Shown in pieces: positions 44,176 to 54,174 of a stretch of 64,000 nt of DNA. The stretch is taken from positions 1 through 64,000 of the forward strand of contig JAFYYV010000003.1 in NCBI GenBank assembly GCA_017557405.1, in the 5' to 3' direction. The first letter of the stretch is position 1, and the number at the start of each line of letters is the position of its first letter. The translations under genes and the position numbers were made by a program. The stretch is from Prevotella sp. Its GTDB lineage: Bacteria > Bacteroidota > Bacteroidia > Bacteroidales > Bacteroidaceae. The notes under the pieces were generated by a model. That model saw only the letters and a list, made by a program, of their open reading frames with translations, was not told the origin of the DNA and did not search any database.

Positions 44176-44194
44176 CCTCCCCCCGTAGGGGAGG
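44176..44194. repeat. CCTCCCC hairpin
   Basis: CCTCCCC (44176-44182), loop CCGTA, GGGGAGG (44188-44194), with partial outer pairing of CTTCC and GAAGG. Lies in the 5' leader of the minus-strand nitroreductase transcript. A related GGGAAGAGGTTGGGAGGGG sequence occurs at about 29388-29405. Confidence 0.6.
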
Positions 44195-44228
44195 AGAAGG
44201 TTGGGTGTTAGTTGTATTTAATCATTTA

Positions 44229-44260
44229 CAAAAGTAAGGCTTTTCATCCAATCCACCAAA
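44229..44260 (-). promoter_or_regulatory. promoter of the nitroreductase-queH operon
   Basis: Minus strand: TTTG (44260-44257), 20 bp, TACTTTTG (44236-44229). Full consensus match; leader about 80 nt. Confidence 0.7.
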
Positions 44261-44456
44261 CGATTAACCTTCTTTTTCAATTCGTATGTTCTCACGAACA
44301 CAATGCAAAATTACTAATTGTGTGCAACACACAAAAGCTTTCCCGCTGAAAAAACACGACAAATTTTTGTCGACTTTTCCCTCCAATCTAGAAAAGAAAA
44401 ACGTGTGAGAAAACCGTTTTTCCACTCCAATTTGCTCATTTCCCACACCCGAAATT

Positions 44457-44585
44457 GTCACATGTGGCATCTGAGGCTCTCATAGCTATGCTTTGACCCG
44501 CTCACATGTGGCATCTGACGCCCTCATATGCCACATCTGACAAGCTCATTGCATAGCTTTGACCCGCTCATTGCATAGCTTTGAC
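44457..44585. repeat. 22-bp-phase palindrome array E, six units with swapped cores
   Basis: Six 19-bp units begin at 44457, 44479, 44501, 44523, 44545 and 44567, exactly 22 bp apart with 3-bp gaps (GCT, CCG, GCC, AAG, CCG). All keep S-TCA...TGA-S ends but the 11-bp interiors alternate: CATGTGGCATC (units 1 and 3), TATGCCACATC (unit 4), TTGCATAGCTT (units 5 and 6) and TAGCTATGCTT (unit 2). Confidence 0.92.
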
Positions 44586-45039
44586 AAAGCCAATGAATGT
44601 AAAGAAAACGGAAGTCACTGGTTATCAACAACTTCCGAAATCGCTCGTTTTCCGCGTATTTGCCCACGAGGAACTTTTTTTTCAGAAAACGAGCCTTCTC
44701 GTGGCACCAAAAATCAGAATTATCTTGACAAATCTTTGGTTTGAGTAATATAGATTGTTTTCTCTAAGGAACTGCTTTCTGAGAACAAAGAACAATTATT
44801 CATGAACATTTCACGGCCATTCGTGTAGAATAAACGTGAATGCCCATCCATCTACGCGAGATTTGGTGGAACTCACAAGCAAACGATTCGTTAGCAGACG
44901 ATTGTGAATTAGTAGTTTCTGACTTCATTGTTTTCAGGTGTGCCATTCTGTCAGTCTGACATGTTTGGCACGCTTTTCGTAGAATAGTTGGCGGAAGACA
45001 ACAAAATAAAACATTAAAGAAATAACAAAAACAACAATT

Positions 45040-45309
45040 ATGAACATTAAACCATTGGCAGACCGTGTGTTGGTGGCACCAGCACCGGCAGAAGAGAAGG
45101 TCGGCGGCATTATCATCCCCGACACAGCAAAAGAGAAACCTCTGCGCGGCAAGATCGTGGCAGCAGGCAGTGGAACGAAGGATGAGGAAATGATTCTGAA
45201 AGAGGGCGATGAAGTGCTCTATGGCAAGTATGCTGGCACCGAGATTGAACTCGACGGCGAGAAATTCCTCATCATGCGTCAAAGCGACGTTTTGGCAATT
45301 ATTGGATAA
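45040..45309 (+). CDS. groES: co-chaperonin GroES
   Basis: 89 residues. Heptameric lid of the GroEL folding chamber. Conserved [30 protein letters not shown] (with the mobile loop GGIIIPDTA), [16 protein letters not shown] and DVLAIIG at the end. The leader is AT-rich with no strong Shine-Dalgarno sequence, usual for this phylum. 37 bp before groEL; the gap is made of ACAATT repeats. Confidence 0.98.
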   Translation: MNIKPLADRVLVAPAPAEEKVGGIIIPDTAKEKPLRGKIVAAGSGTKDEEMILKEGDEVLYGKYAGTEIELDGEKFLIMRQSDVLAIIG

Positions 45310-45334
45310 CAAACAATTGACAATTTACAATTAA

Positions 45335-46978
<1,644 letters not shown>

Positions 46979-47018
46979 ACCGTTAAGCATTTGATTTGCA
47001 AACTATACTAAGCAAAAT

Positions 47019-47052
47019 GAGGGGTGGTTATATTGACCATCCCCATTTTTTT
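47019..47052 (+). terminator. intrinsic terminator after groEL
   Basis: GGGG-TGGTT (47021-47029) pairs with GACCATCCCC (47035-47044), leaving one bulged A, followed by ATTTTTTT. It is 41 bp past the groEL stop. Confidence 0.7.
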
Positions 47053-47091
47053 GTATTTTAATGGAGTTTTATGAAAAAAATCAAGAAAAAG

Positions 47092-47123
47092 TTTGCATAA
47101 TATTCGAAACATTTGTATCTTTG
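47092..47123 (+). promoter_or_regulatory. promoter with no downstream ORF (candidate small RNA)
   Basis: TTTG (47092-47095), 20 bp, TATCTTTG (47116-47123). A complete consensus promoter that is followed by about 130 bp without any ATG and then a strong terminator. Confidence 0.65.
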
Positions 47124-47127
47124 CAAC

Positions 47128-47260
47128 GAAATTAGAAAGAATCGGGAATTTCGTTTTAACGAATCCGATAAAGATATTTTTTTGATTTGTTTTAGTAGAT
47201 TAGTTTTTAAGTAGTTTGTTTTTGAAAATCGGTTGTCGTGAGACATCCGATTTTTTTTTG
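47128..47260 (+). ncRNA. candidate small RNA or attenuator leader upstream of the kinase-RapZ gene
   Basis: About 130 nt between a consensus promoter and a GNRA-capped terminator, with no ATG. Hairpin 1 (47141-47169): ATCGG...CCGAT outer stem plus an imperfect inner stem around ATTTCGT/ACGAAT, followed by a T-rich run. A U/A/G-rich linker (47176-47225) follows. Hairpin 2 (47226-47253): AAATCGG/CCGATTT plus TGTC/GACA with a GTGA loop, then nine T. Both hairpins carry the same ATCGG/CCGAT arms, so 47165-47169 could pair with 47228-47232 and disrupt the terminator. It could be a stand-alone sRNA or a switchable leader; I did not recognise a known RNA family. Confidence 0.55.
47226..47259 (+). 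terminator. strong intrinsic terminator of the candidate RNA
   Basis: AAATCGG (47226-47232) pairs with CCGATTT (47247-47253), the inner TGTC/GACA closes a GTGA tetraloop, and a run of nine T follows (47251-47259). The T tract overlaps the -33 box of the next promoter (47257-47260). Confidence 0.8.
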
Positions 47261-47287
47261 TTATCTCCACTAAAATTATTATCTTTG
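47257..47287 (+). promoter_or_regulatory. promoter giving a leaderless kinase-RapZ mRNA
   Basis: TTTG (47257-47260), 19 bp, TATCTTTG (47280-47287): perfect consensus. The ATG at 47293 is only five bases beyond the -7 box, so transcription should start at or within a few bases of the start codon. Confidence 0.7.
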
Positions 47288-47292
47288 CAACC

Positions 47293-48879
47293 ATGAAACA
47301 ACTCATAGAACTTTATCGTCAATGGAGTGGGGCGGAACCTGCTCGTGTGGAAAAGTTGGCTGGGGCAGGTAGTAATCGCGAGTATTACCGGTTTTACAGC
47401 GCTAATGACATCTCTTCATCAGAGGTGGCAGGTGTTCCTGCTACGGTGATTGGCGTAGTGGGCACAAGCCGTGACGAGAATCATGCGTTCATCTATCTGA
47501 CGGAACATTTCACGAAGCGACAATTGCCTGTTCCTGAGATTTTGGCGGTCAGCAACGATGAAGTGAGATATTTGCAAACCGATTTGGGTTCGGTGTCGCT
47601 TTTTGATGCTATTCGTGGTGGACGCGAAGCTGGTGGGCGATATAATCAGAAAGAGAAACAACTGTTGGTGGACACCATACGGGCTTTGCCAAACATTCAG
47701 ATTAGAGGTGCACGAGGCTTGGATTGGAGCAATTGCTATCCTCAACCCGAATTCGACCAAGATGGTGTGCTTTTCGATTTGAACTATTTCAAATATTGTT
47801 TCCTCAAAGCTACTGAATTAGATTTCCATGAACTCAAGTTGGAGGCCAATTTCCGCATGTTTGCCAAAGACCTGACGATGGAGAAGAGCGAGAGTTTCCT
47901 ATATCGAGATTTTCAGGCACGCAATGTGATGTTGGTTCCAACAGCTGACGAACAACATCCAGAACCTTTCTTCATCGATTATCAAGGTGGCCGTCGTGGA
48001 CCATATTATTATGACTTGGCTTCGTTCTTGTGGCAAGCATCGGCAAAATATCCCCATAAGTTACGCCGTGAGTTGATTTATGAGTATTATGACTCGTTGA
48101 AGAACTACACAGAGGTGCCATCTGAACGTCATTTCGTGGAACGACTGAGTTTGTTTGTATTGTTCCGCACTCTGCAGGTGCTGGGAGCCTATGGTTTCAG
48201 AGGGTATTTTGAACGCAAGAAGCATTTCCTTGACAGTATTCCGCCCGCAATGGACAATCTGCGCAATCTTTTGCAGATGAATGGCAATATGTTCCCATAT
48301 CCCTACATGATGGACATGCTCAGACGGTTGACAGAATTGCCGCAGTTCGCCCATATTGAAGAGCCGGCGGTTAACAGAGCCGATGGATATAAGACAACCG
48401 ACTCCAACATCTACAAGCCTCATCCACAGGATGGACCTGCTACGTTCTCCAAATATGATGGTAAAGGACCACTGGTGGTAAGAGTGTTCAGTTTCTCTTA
48501 TCGGAAGGGAATTCCTGAAGATGAGAGCGGTAATGGGGGAGGCTATGTGTTTGATTGTCGTTCAACGCATAATCCTGGACGATACGAACCTTACAAAAAA
48601 CTGACGGGACTTGATGAGCCTGTGATTCGTTTCTTGGAGGATGATGGAGAAATCTTGACTTTCTTGGAAAGAATCTATGAACTGGCAGATGCTCATGTGG
48701 CTCGTTACATCCAACGTGGCTTTACATCATTGATGTTCTCGTTTGGTTGTACGGGTGGTCAGCATCGCAGTGTCTATAGTGCGCAACATCTGGCAGAACA
48801 CATTCATCAGAAGTTCGGTGTGGAGGTGCGAGTCATTCATCGTGAACAGAATGTTACGCAGATTTTCAAAGCGAAATAG
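47293..48879 (+). CDS. phosphotransferase (AmgK/APH-like) fused to RapZ C-terminal domain
   Basis: 528 residues in two parts. Residues about 1-340 are an aminoglycoside-phosphotransferase-type kinase fold (LAGAGSNREYYRFYS as glycine-rich loop, FLYRDFQARNVML as the catalytic loop with D and N, FIDYQGGRRGPYYYDLAS as the metal-binding DxxG region). This is the family of AmgK, which phosphorylates N-acetylmuramate/N-acetylglucosamine at C1 for cell-wall recycling. Residues about 385-528 match the C-terminal domain of RapZ (RVFSFSYRKGIP, YVFDCRSTHNPGRYEPYKKLTG, FGCTGGQHRSVYSAQHLAEHI). In E. coli that domain binds small RNAs and glucosamine-6-phosphate; the N-terminal nucleotide-binding domain of RapZ is absent here. 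The combination suggests a link between amino-sugar phosphorylation and RNA-level control, an inference. The mRNA appears leaderless. It ends at a bidirectional terminator. Confidence 0.88.
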   Translation: MKQLIELYRQWSGAEPARVEKLAGAGSNREYYRFYSANDISSSEVAGVPATVIGVVGTSRDENHAFIYLTEHFTKRQLPVPEILAVSNDEVRYLQTDLGSVSLFDAIRGGREAGGRYNQKEKQLLVDTIRALPNIQIRGARGLDWSNCYPQPEFDQDGVLFDLNYFKYCFLKATELDFHELKLEANFRMFAKDLTMEKSESFLYRDFQARNVMLVPTADEQHPEPFFIDYQGGRRGPYYYDLASFLWQASAKYPHKLRRELIYEYYDSLKNYTEVPSERHFVERLSLFVLFRTLQVLGAYGFRGYFERKKHFLDSIPPAMDNLRNLLQMNGNMFPYPYMMDMLRRLTELPQFAHIEEPAVNRADGYKTTDSNIYKPHPQDGPATFSKYDGKGPLVVRVFSFSYRKGIPEDESGNGGGYVFDCRSTHNPGRYEPYKKLTGLDEPVIRFLEDDGEILTFLERIYELADAHVARYIQRGFTSLMFSFGCTGGQHRSVYSAQHLAEHIHQKFGVEVRVIHREQNVTQIFKAK

Positions 48880-48906
48880 AACGCGATATAGTAAAAAAGA
48901 AAATAA

Positions 48907-48948
48907 AAAAAAGTCGTCACTCCAAAATGTTGATGTGACGACTTTTTT
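48907..48948. terminator. bidirectional terminator between convergent genes
   Basis: A 14-bp perfect inverted repeat AAAAAAGTCGTCAC (48907-48920) / GTGACGACTTTTTT (48935-48948) has A and T runs on the two outer sides, so it works in both directions. It separates the kinase-RapZ gene from the SusD-like gene. Confidence 0.9.
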
Positions 48949-48964
48949 TTATTGATAATTATTC

Positions 48965-50866
48965 TTAGAACCCAAATCCAATCTGACCGTTCCAATCGAG
49001 GAACCAGTTGCGTTGGTCTGTAAGATCTTTCTTGATTTCACTGCGCATAGCTGCACTATTCACCTTACCGCGACGAGCATATACTTTGTTGGCAAGGAAC
49101 TGTCCCGGGTTAGGCTGACGGTAGGCGAAACGCATGATGTCGTAGAAACGTGTGCCTTCAAAAGCTAATTCCAAACCACATTCATTGAGCAGCAAACTAT
49201 CGACGAAAGCAGTCTGCTTTTGCGTGAGTTCAGGAGTGTCTTTGACGATGATAACGGGCACTTCTTCAGAGGTTTCTTCACCTTCTTCGCCTTCAGCGGG
49301 CTCTTCGACCTCAGGTTTGGGAGCCTCAGGCAATACATAGTACTCGTTTAATGGTGTCCAACCAGAACCGCGGGTATGGAGACCCATTGTGTTTGGTGTG
49401 TTGGTCGGATAACGTCCAGTTGCAAATGCTTGGACAGTGTAGATAACGTAACGGTCCTCGGGGAAGTCAAGACGACTGATCCATGTGGAGTCGCTCTCTG
49501 AGCAGTAGGGATACACAGCTTCTCGCATGACCTCGTTGTTCAGACCTGTCGACAAAATGCTGAAGGCAGCACGTGGGAAACCGGCACCGTTCAAAGCTTC
49601 TGCTAGACGCAGGTAAATCATGGCACGGCGATAGATATGGATATGCTGCGAGACATACTTCTCAACATATGAGGTCTCGATACGATCGCCAGTAAGACGG
49701 TCGGTAGTGGTGCCATAGCTATACCAGTTGTAGAGGCGTAAGTCACCTGACAAATGCTCGGTCAATCCCTCGGGTGCGTAGTAGGTTGTTGAACCTGTTG
49801 TTCCTACACAGCAGTGTACTTGGCTCTCTGAGAGGTCGTACATGCTAGTAGAAGGCACGATGCTCACCCGATACTCGTTGTCCTGATTTGAATAGAAGAG
49901 GTTACGCAGTTGGCTGTAGTTACCTTCTGCGGGGATGGAGTCACCAGCAATGATCGAAATGATTTCTGAGTTCGAAGCGTAGTTCTCGGTTGTAAGACTT
50001 CCAGCCTGGGCAGATCTGAAAGAATTCCATGTTGTCGATCCTGGGCTCCAAGTGTTGTAGGTAAGTCCGATGGGGTAGGAGGAATTCTGGCCATTACGCT
50101 CATTGATGTACTTGTAATAACGCTCAGCTGCTTCGCGATAAGTCGACTTGCTGCCTGTGACGCTGGCTAACCAAAGATTCAGGTCGCCAAGGACAATGTT
50201 CACAGGGAAATAGAGCAGTCTTGAAGCTCCGTTGGTTAAGTCTCGGATGTTTCCATAGCCGGGATATTCGTTAGCCCAACGGTCTGTCAGCGGAACAAGG
50301 TCGTTGATGAAATATTCGCAAATACCTTGCAGGTCGTAGCGCGGATATTCCTTTTCTGCATCCAGTTTGGTAAGGATTGGTTCAGTGACGAAGGGCACTT
50401 TTCCATAGTTCAGCACTAGTTGCAGATAGGTCCATGCACGGATGGCTTTCACAGCGGTATACTCCCTCATGAAGATGTACTCGTTACGGTTGTTCTTCAT
50501 GGATGTGTCCACTTTTGCAATGAAATAGTTGCAGTTGTTGATGACAGCATAGTAATCGCGTGGCTGGTTGTAGCGGTTTTCATCGCCGATGTTGAACATT
50601 GCCATGTCGCGCAGGTCACTGTTGGCTGTGGAGGTGATATCCACGAGGTCTCCGCGCACCTCTCCTAAGAGTATGGTGCGGTCGCCGATTGCCTGTAATT
50701 TGTTGAGGATGCCAATGACGCTATAGATAGTGTCGGTGGCATTGTCCAGATGATCGTTCTCAGCGAAAACGACGTGCTCTGATTCCTGGTCGAAGAAGTC
50801 GGCGCAGGATGTCATACCGCCAATAGCAAGAACTGCAAAGATGAATTTATATACTTTCGTAATCAT
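48965..50866 (-). CDS. SusD/RagB-family surface lipoprotein (second pair)
   Basis: 633 residues. Lipoprotein signal peptide with lipobox GGMTSC (Cys about 21), then a SusD-like alpha-helical TPR scaffold (ELRA-like VKAIRAWTYLQLVLNYGKVPFVTEPIL near 115-145) and a C-terminal QNWFLDWNGQIGFGF end. SusD-type proteins cap the SusC channel and hold the ligand. It contains an unusual acidic insert (EAPKPEVEEPAEGEEGEETS, about 520-545). ATG 50866 starts the signal peptide; ATG 50890 in the same frame is possible but adds eight charged residues. Last gene of the fasciclin-SusCD operon. Confidence 0.92.
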   Translation of the reverse strand: MITKVYKFIFAVLAIGGMTSCADFFDQESEHVVFAENDHLDNATDTIYSVIGILNKLQAIGDRTILLGEVRGDLVDITSTANSDLRDMAMFNIGDENRYNQPRDYYAVINNCNYFIAKVDTSMKNNRNEYIFMREYTAVKAIRAWTYLQLVLNYGKVPFVTEPILTKLDAEKEYPRYDLQGICEYFINDLVPLTDRWANEYPGYGNIRDLTNGASRLLYFPVNIVLGDLNLWLASVTGSKSTYREAAERYYKYINERNGQNSSYPIGLTYNTWSPGSTTWNSFRSAQAGSLTTENYASNSEIISIIAGDSIPAEGNYSQLRNLFYSNQDNEYRVSIVPSTSMYDLSESQVHCCVGTTGSTTYYAPEGLTEHLSGDLRLYNWYSYGTTTDRLTGDRIETSYVEKYVSQHIHIYRRAMIYLRLAEALNGAGFPRAAFSILSTGLNNEVMREAVYPYCSESDSTWISRLDFPEDRYVIYTVQAFATGRYPTNTPNTMGLHTRGSGWTPLNEYYVLPEAPKPEVEEPAEGEEGEETSEEVPVIIVKDTPELTQKQTAFVDSLLLNECGLELAFEGTRFYDIMRFAYRQPNPGQFLANKVYARRGKVNSAAMRSEIKKDLTDQRNWFLDWNGQIGFGF

Positions 50867-50896
50867 AATATATCTTTCTAAATGATTCATTCTAAA

Positions 50897-53800
50897 TTAC
50901 AACTTAATCTTGATGCCGGCTACAATTGAACGACTCTGGCTGAGTTGTCCGAGGTCGATACCCTGTCCAAGGACGTTAGAGGTCATAGTGAATTCGGGAT
51001 CGCTGCCGAGATATTTGGTCAGTGTGAACAAATTGTTGGCTTGCACCCAGAATTGCAGACCCTGGAGGTATTCACTGTTCAAAGGCAGGTCATAGCTCAA
51101 GGTTGCACTCTTCAGACGGAGATAACTACCATCCTCAATCCAACGATTGCTGAAACGTGAGTTTCCGAGAGGATCTTGGAAAGTGATCTGCGGCACATCG
51201 GTATGCTGGCCTTCAACCTGCCAGCGGCGTACTAATGTTGTAGTTTGGTTCATGAAACGGCTTCCACCTTCCAATTGCGAACGCTGGTAATTGTAGACAT
51301 CGTTGCCTAATGAATAGTTGAAGCGCAAGTCAAGCTTGAGGTGCTTGTAAGTGATACCTGTAAAGATGTTACCATAGATATCAGGGTTGGGATCACCAAT
51401 GAACATACGGTCAGCCTCAGTGATTTGATGGTCGCCGTTCAAGTCGGCAAAGTGTATGTCACCAGCTTTGAAATAGGTGCGGTCTATACCGTTTTCACCG
51501 AGGATAAACAGACCGGCTGCCTCTGCTTCTGCTGACGTTGAGAAGACGCCAAGGGTCTTGTAACCATAGAACTGGTTGGCACTCTGTCCGATTTGGGTAC
51601 GGATAGTGGCACCATAGATCTCGTTGTCAATGAAGTTTTGTCCGTCAGGTAGTTGGGTGATTTCGTTCTTGTAGTGACCGACACTGGCACCAACTTCCCA
51701 CTGCAAGTTCTTCAGGGAAAGGATTTTGACGGCTGCAGATACATCGAAACCTTGGTTTTTCAGTTTACCATCGTTGGTCCAGTTCTGACTGAGTCCGCTA
51801 AGGTATCCTAAGGATTGGCGGGTCAGCAGATTATCCGTGTTAGAGCGGAAATAGTTCATGCTGAGACTCACGCGGTTGTTGAAGAGGTTAGACTCTAAGC
51901 CTACGTTGAAGCGGCGAGTGGTCTCCCATTGAATCTTCGTGTTGCCGATGCCATCGAAGGACAGACCTGCGATAGTATTCAGGAATTGTGAAGCGCTGAA
52001 GTAACTGCGAGCAGCATAGTAGTCGATGTCATCGTTACCGCTAACATCAAATCCAGCAGTCAGGCGCAGGTAATTGATGGGCTTGATCTTTGCCAACCAT
52101 GACTCGTTGCTGATAATCCATGAAGCCTGTACACCGGGGAAGACGCCCCATGCGACATCGAACATACGGAGGTTGCCACCGTCACGTCCGAAGCGTGAAG
52201 AACCTTCCACTGTTAGGTTGGTTTGGAGGAAGTAACGGCCTAGGTAGTTGTATTCAGCCTGTGCATACCAAGCCAGAGAGTTCCATTTGTCACTGGTACC
52301 GAAATCGTTGGTATTGGAAAGTTCTTTCTTCAAGAACGGCTGTTTGTCGTTACCTGTGTTGTATCCTAACAGCGAAGTCATCGAGTAAGTTTCCCAATTG
52401 ATACGGGCACCTCCAAAAAGATGAACGAAATGGGCGTTGTAGCGATTGCTCCAATCCAGACGGGTGTCGCTCATCACGGTATTTTGCTTTGCGGCCAGCG
52501 AACGAACCTCATTCTGCATATACGCACCGATACTGCCTACATAGTAGTTTGGTGTTCCGTTGACAGGAATATAGAAGGTCTCGTTGGTATTGACCAGATT
52601 ATAACTGAAGTGCTCGGAGAGTGTCAGGTTACGGTTGAAACGGTATTTGGGAGTCACTGTCAGATTCAGCATCGAGTTCTCGAAGCGGTTCTTGTTCTCT
52701 GCCTCACCATATTCGTTGATGGCTGCTGGGTTTCCTAACTGCCAGTTATAGTTTTGGTAATTGGCTAATGCTTCCGAAAGATAGGACTCTTCTTCGATGT
52801 CAAAGTGCGTCTCTGAGAGTCTTCCACGTCCATAACTGTAGGGACTCAGGAACGGGCTCTTGATGTATGCGAGGAATCCTGGGGCAGTGGGAGTGCCTTC
52901 ATCATAACCGGCAGGTGCACCATCGTTGCGGATGTTACGGGTGATATTGCCAAATGAGGCGTCAAAGCGGATGCCAAAGCGCTCGCTGAGTGAGATGTCG
53001 GTATTGAAACGGATGTTCAATCTGCCCATGCCATTATATTTCAGCGTGCTTTGCTGATTCACGTAACCTACAGAAAGGTTGTAGTCGGCTACGTTATCAC
53101 CACCTTCAATGTTAATTCCATAATTCTGCGTCATCGCTGTATGATACACGTAGTCCTTCCAGTCGGTATTCTGGTGGTACTGTGTATAATAATAGTAATC
53201 AGGATCCTCTTTCAGGAATTTGAATGTACGGTTTCGAGTGTTGGTTGTTTTCAACAACTCTGAAGCGTAACTTCTATATTGCTCTGCATCCATGATTGAG
53301 AGGAATTTCGGCTCAAAGACAACTCCTGCAGAAATGTTTGCCGTAATACGCGTAGCCATTGATTTGCTTCGGCGTGTCTTGATGAGAATGACACCATTGG
53401 CACCCTTGGCACCATATAGGGCTGTTCCATTGCGCATGACAGTCACCTTTTCGATGTCATTAGGATTGATGGTTGTTAATATGTCATTGAAGAATCCTTC
53501 ATGAAGCATGGTACGTCCGTATTGCTGGTCGATGATGACATCATCAACAACAATCAGTGGCTGTGCGTTGACATTCAGTGAGTTCAAACCTTGAATGAAC
53601 ATCACATTGCCGATACCTGGTGTACCATTGCGGGTGATGCTATAAACTTGGGCGCCAAGCTGCTTCTGAACCTCATCTTTGATGTTGGCAGCATTTGTGT
53701 ATTTAAAATCATCGGCTGTATAGTCATTACGCACGTTGATTTCCTTCTCGTATTCTGGTGAGAATGTCTGTGGGTAGAGCTTGACTACCTGCTGTTCTGC

Positions 53801-54145
53801 AGACGCTTGCAAACCAAGACGCACAGGATTGAAATCAGGCATATTGATGTATACCGAGGTAGTGAAAGTGGGTACTTTCAGTTTGAAGGTGCCGTCTTCT
53901 CCTGTCAGGGTACTATAACCATCTATGTTGTCTGCGCTGACGATAGTACCGGCAACAGGTTGCCCTGTAGTGGCATTAATGACGCGTCCGCGTATTTCTC
54001 TCGTAGGATACTGCTTTTGCTTCGGTGTCAGTTTGCGGGCAAGGGTTTCAATGAGGGTTTCTTCCTCGGTATCCTCGTCCTGGGCCACAACACTTAAAGG
54101 AAAGGCCATCAGCAGTGTAAGTCCTAATATAATATATTTCTTCAT
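50897..54145 (-). CDS. SusC/RagA-family TonB-linked outer-membrane channel (second pair)
   Basis: 1082 residues. Signal peptide (1-21, ending VVAQ), a carboxypeptidase-like domain (about 48-130: REIRGRVINATTGQPVAGTIV), plug (about 150-265: NAANIKDEVQKQLGAQVYSITRNGTPGIGNVMFIQGLNSLN, VMRNGTALYGAKGANGVILI) and a 22-strand barrel ending SIVAGIKIKL. It imports a ligand captured by the SusD partner, powered by TonB. The acidic stretch before the first domain (EDTEEETLIETLARKL) is unusual. 30 bp upstream of its SusD partner. Confidence 0.95.
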   Translation of the reverse strand: MKKYIILGLTLLMAFPLSVVAQDEDTEEETLIETLARKLTPKQKQYPTREIRGRVINATTGQPVAGTIVSADNIDGYSTLTGEDGTFKLKVPTFTTSVYINMPDFNPVRLGLQASAEQQVVKLYPQTFSPEYEKEINVRNDYTADDFKYTNAANIKDEVQKQLGAQVYSITRNGTPGIGNVMFIQGLNSLNVNAQPLIVVDDVIIDQQYGRTMLHEGFFNDILTTINPNDIEKVTVMRNGTALYGAKGANGVILIKTRRSKSMATRITANISAGVVFEPKFLSIMDAEQYRSYASELLKTTNTRNRTFKFLKEDPDYYYYTQYHQNTDWKDYVYHTAMTQNYGINIEGGDNVADYNLSVGYVNQQSTLKYNGMGRLNIRFNTDISLSERFGIRFDASFGNITRNIRNDGAPAGYDEGTPTAPGFLAYIKSPFLSPYSYGRGRLSETHFDIEEESYLSEALANYQNYNWQLGNPAAINEYGEAENKNRFENSMLNLTVTPKYRFNRNLTLSEHFSYNLVNTNETFYIPVNGTPNYYVGSIGAYMQNEVRSLAAKQNTVMSDTRLDWSNRYNAHFVHLFGGARINWETYSMTSLLGYNTGNDKQPFLKKELSNTNDFGTSDKWNSLAWYAQAEYNYLGRYFLQTNLTVEGSSRFGRDGGNLRMFDVAWGVFPGVQASWIISNESWLAKIKPINYLRLTAGFDVSGNDDIDYYAARSYFSASQFLNTIAGLSFDGIGNTKIQWETTRRFNVGLESNLFNNRVSLSMNYFRSNTDNLLTRQSLGYLSGLSQNWTNDGKLKNQGFDVSAAVKILSLKNLQWEVGASVGHYKNEITQLPDGQNFIDNEIYGATIRTQIGQSANQFYGYKTLGVFSTSAEAEAAGLFILGENGIDRTYFKAGDIHFADLNGDHQITEADRMFIGDPNPDIYGNIFTGITYKHLKLDLRFNYSLGNDVYNYQRSQLEGGSRFMNQTTTLVRRWQVEGQHTDVPQITFQDPLGNSRFSNRWIEDGSYLRLKSATLSYDLPLNSEYLQGLQFWVQANNLFTLTKYLGSDPEFTMTSNVLGQGIDLGQLSQSRSIVAGIKIKL

Positions 54146-54174
54146 ATTCTTATAGTTCTTTATTCATAACTAAA

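Larger units (their letters stand above)
44146..45039. other. 894-bp divergent intergenic region before groES
   Basis: No gene is supported; the longest open frames run across repeats. Contents in order: a 7-bp hairpin in the nitroreductase leader (44176-44194), the minus-strand promoter (44229-44260), the six-unit 22-bp array (44457-44585) and about 450 bp of AT-rich leader upstream of groES. I found no convincing TTTG-N19-TAnnTTTG before groES and no CIRCE inverted repeat. Confidence 0.65.

Noticed and set aside
44264-44470. Minus-strand open frame of 68 codons
   Set aside because: Runs over the nitroreductase promoter region and into the repeat array; the composition is not protein-like.
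44457-44585. Possible CRISPR array
   Set aside because: The gaps between units are 3-5 bp, the units are only 17-19 bp and variable inside, and no cas gene is in the window.
44725-44754. TTGACA-N18-TATAGA upstream of groES, resembling an enterobacterial promoter
   Set aside because: Bacteroidota housekeeping promoters use TTTG/TAnnTTTG; an 18-bp spaced TTGACA match alone in AT-rich DNA is expected by chance.
44810-44840. TTCACG...CGTGAA inverted repeat upstream of groES as a heat-shock operator
   Set aside because: The arms are only 6 bp with a 19-bp gap and do not match CIRCE or another known operator.
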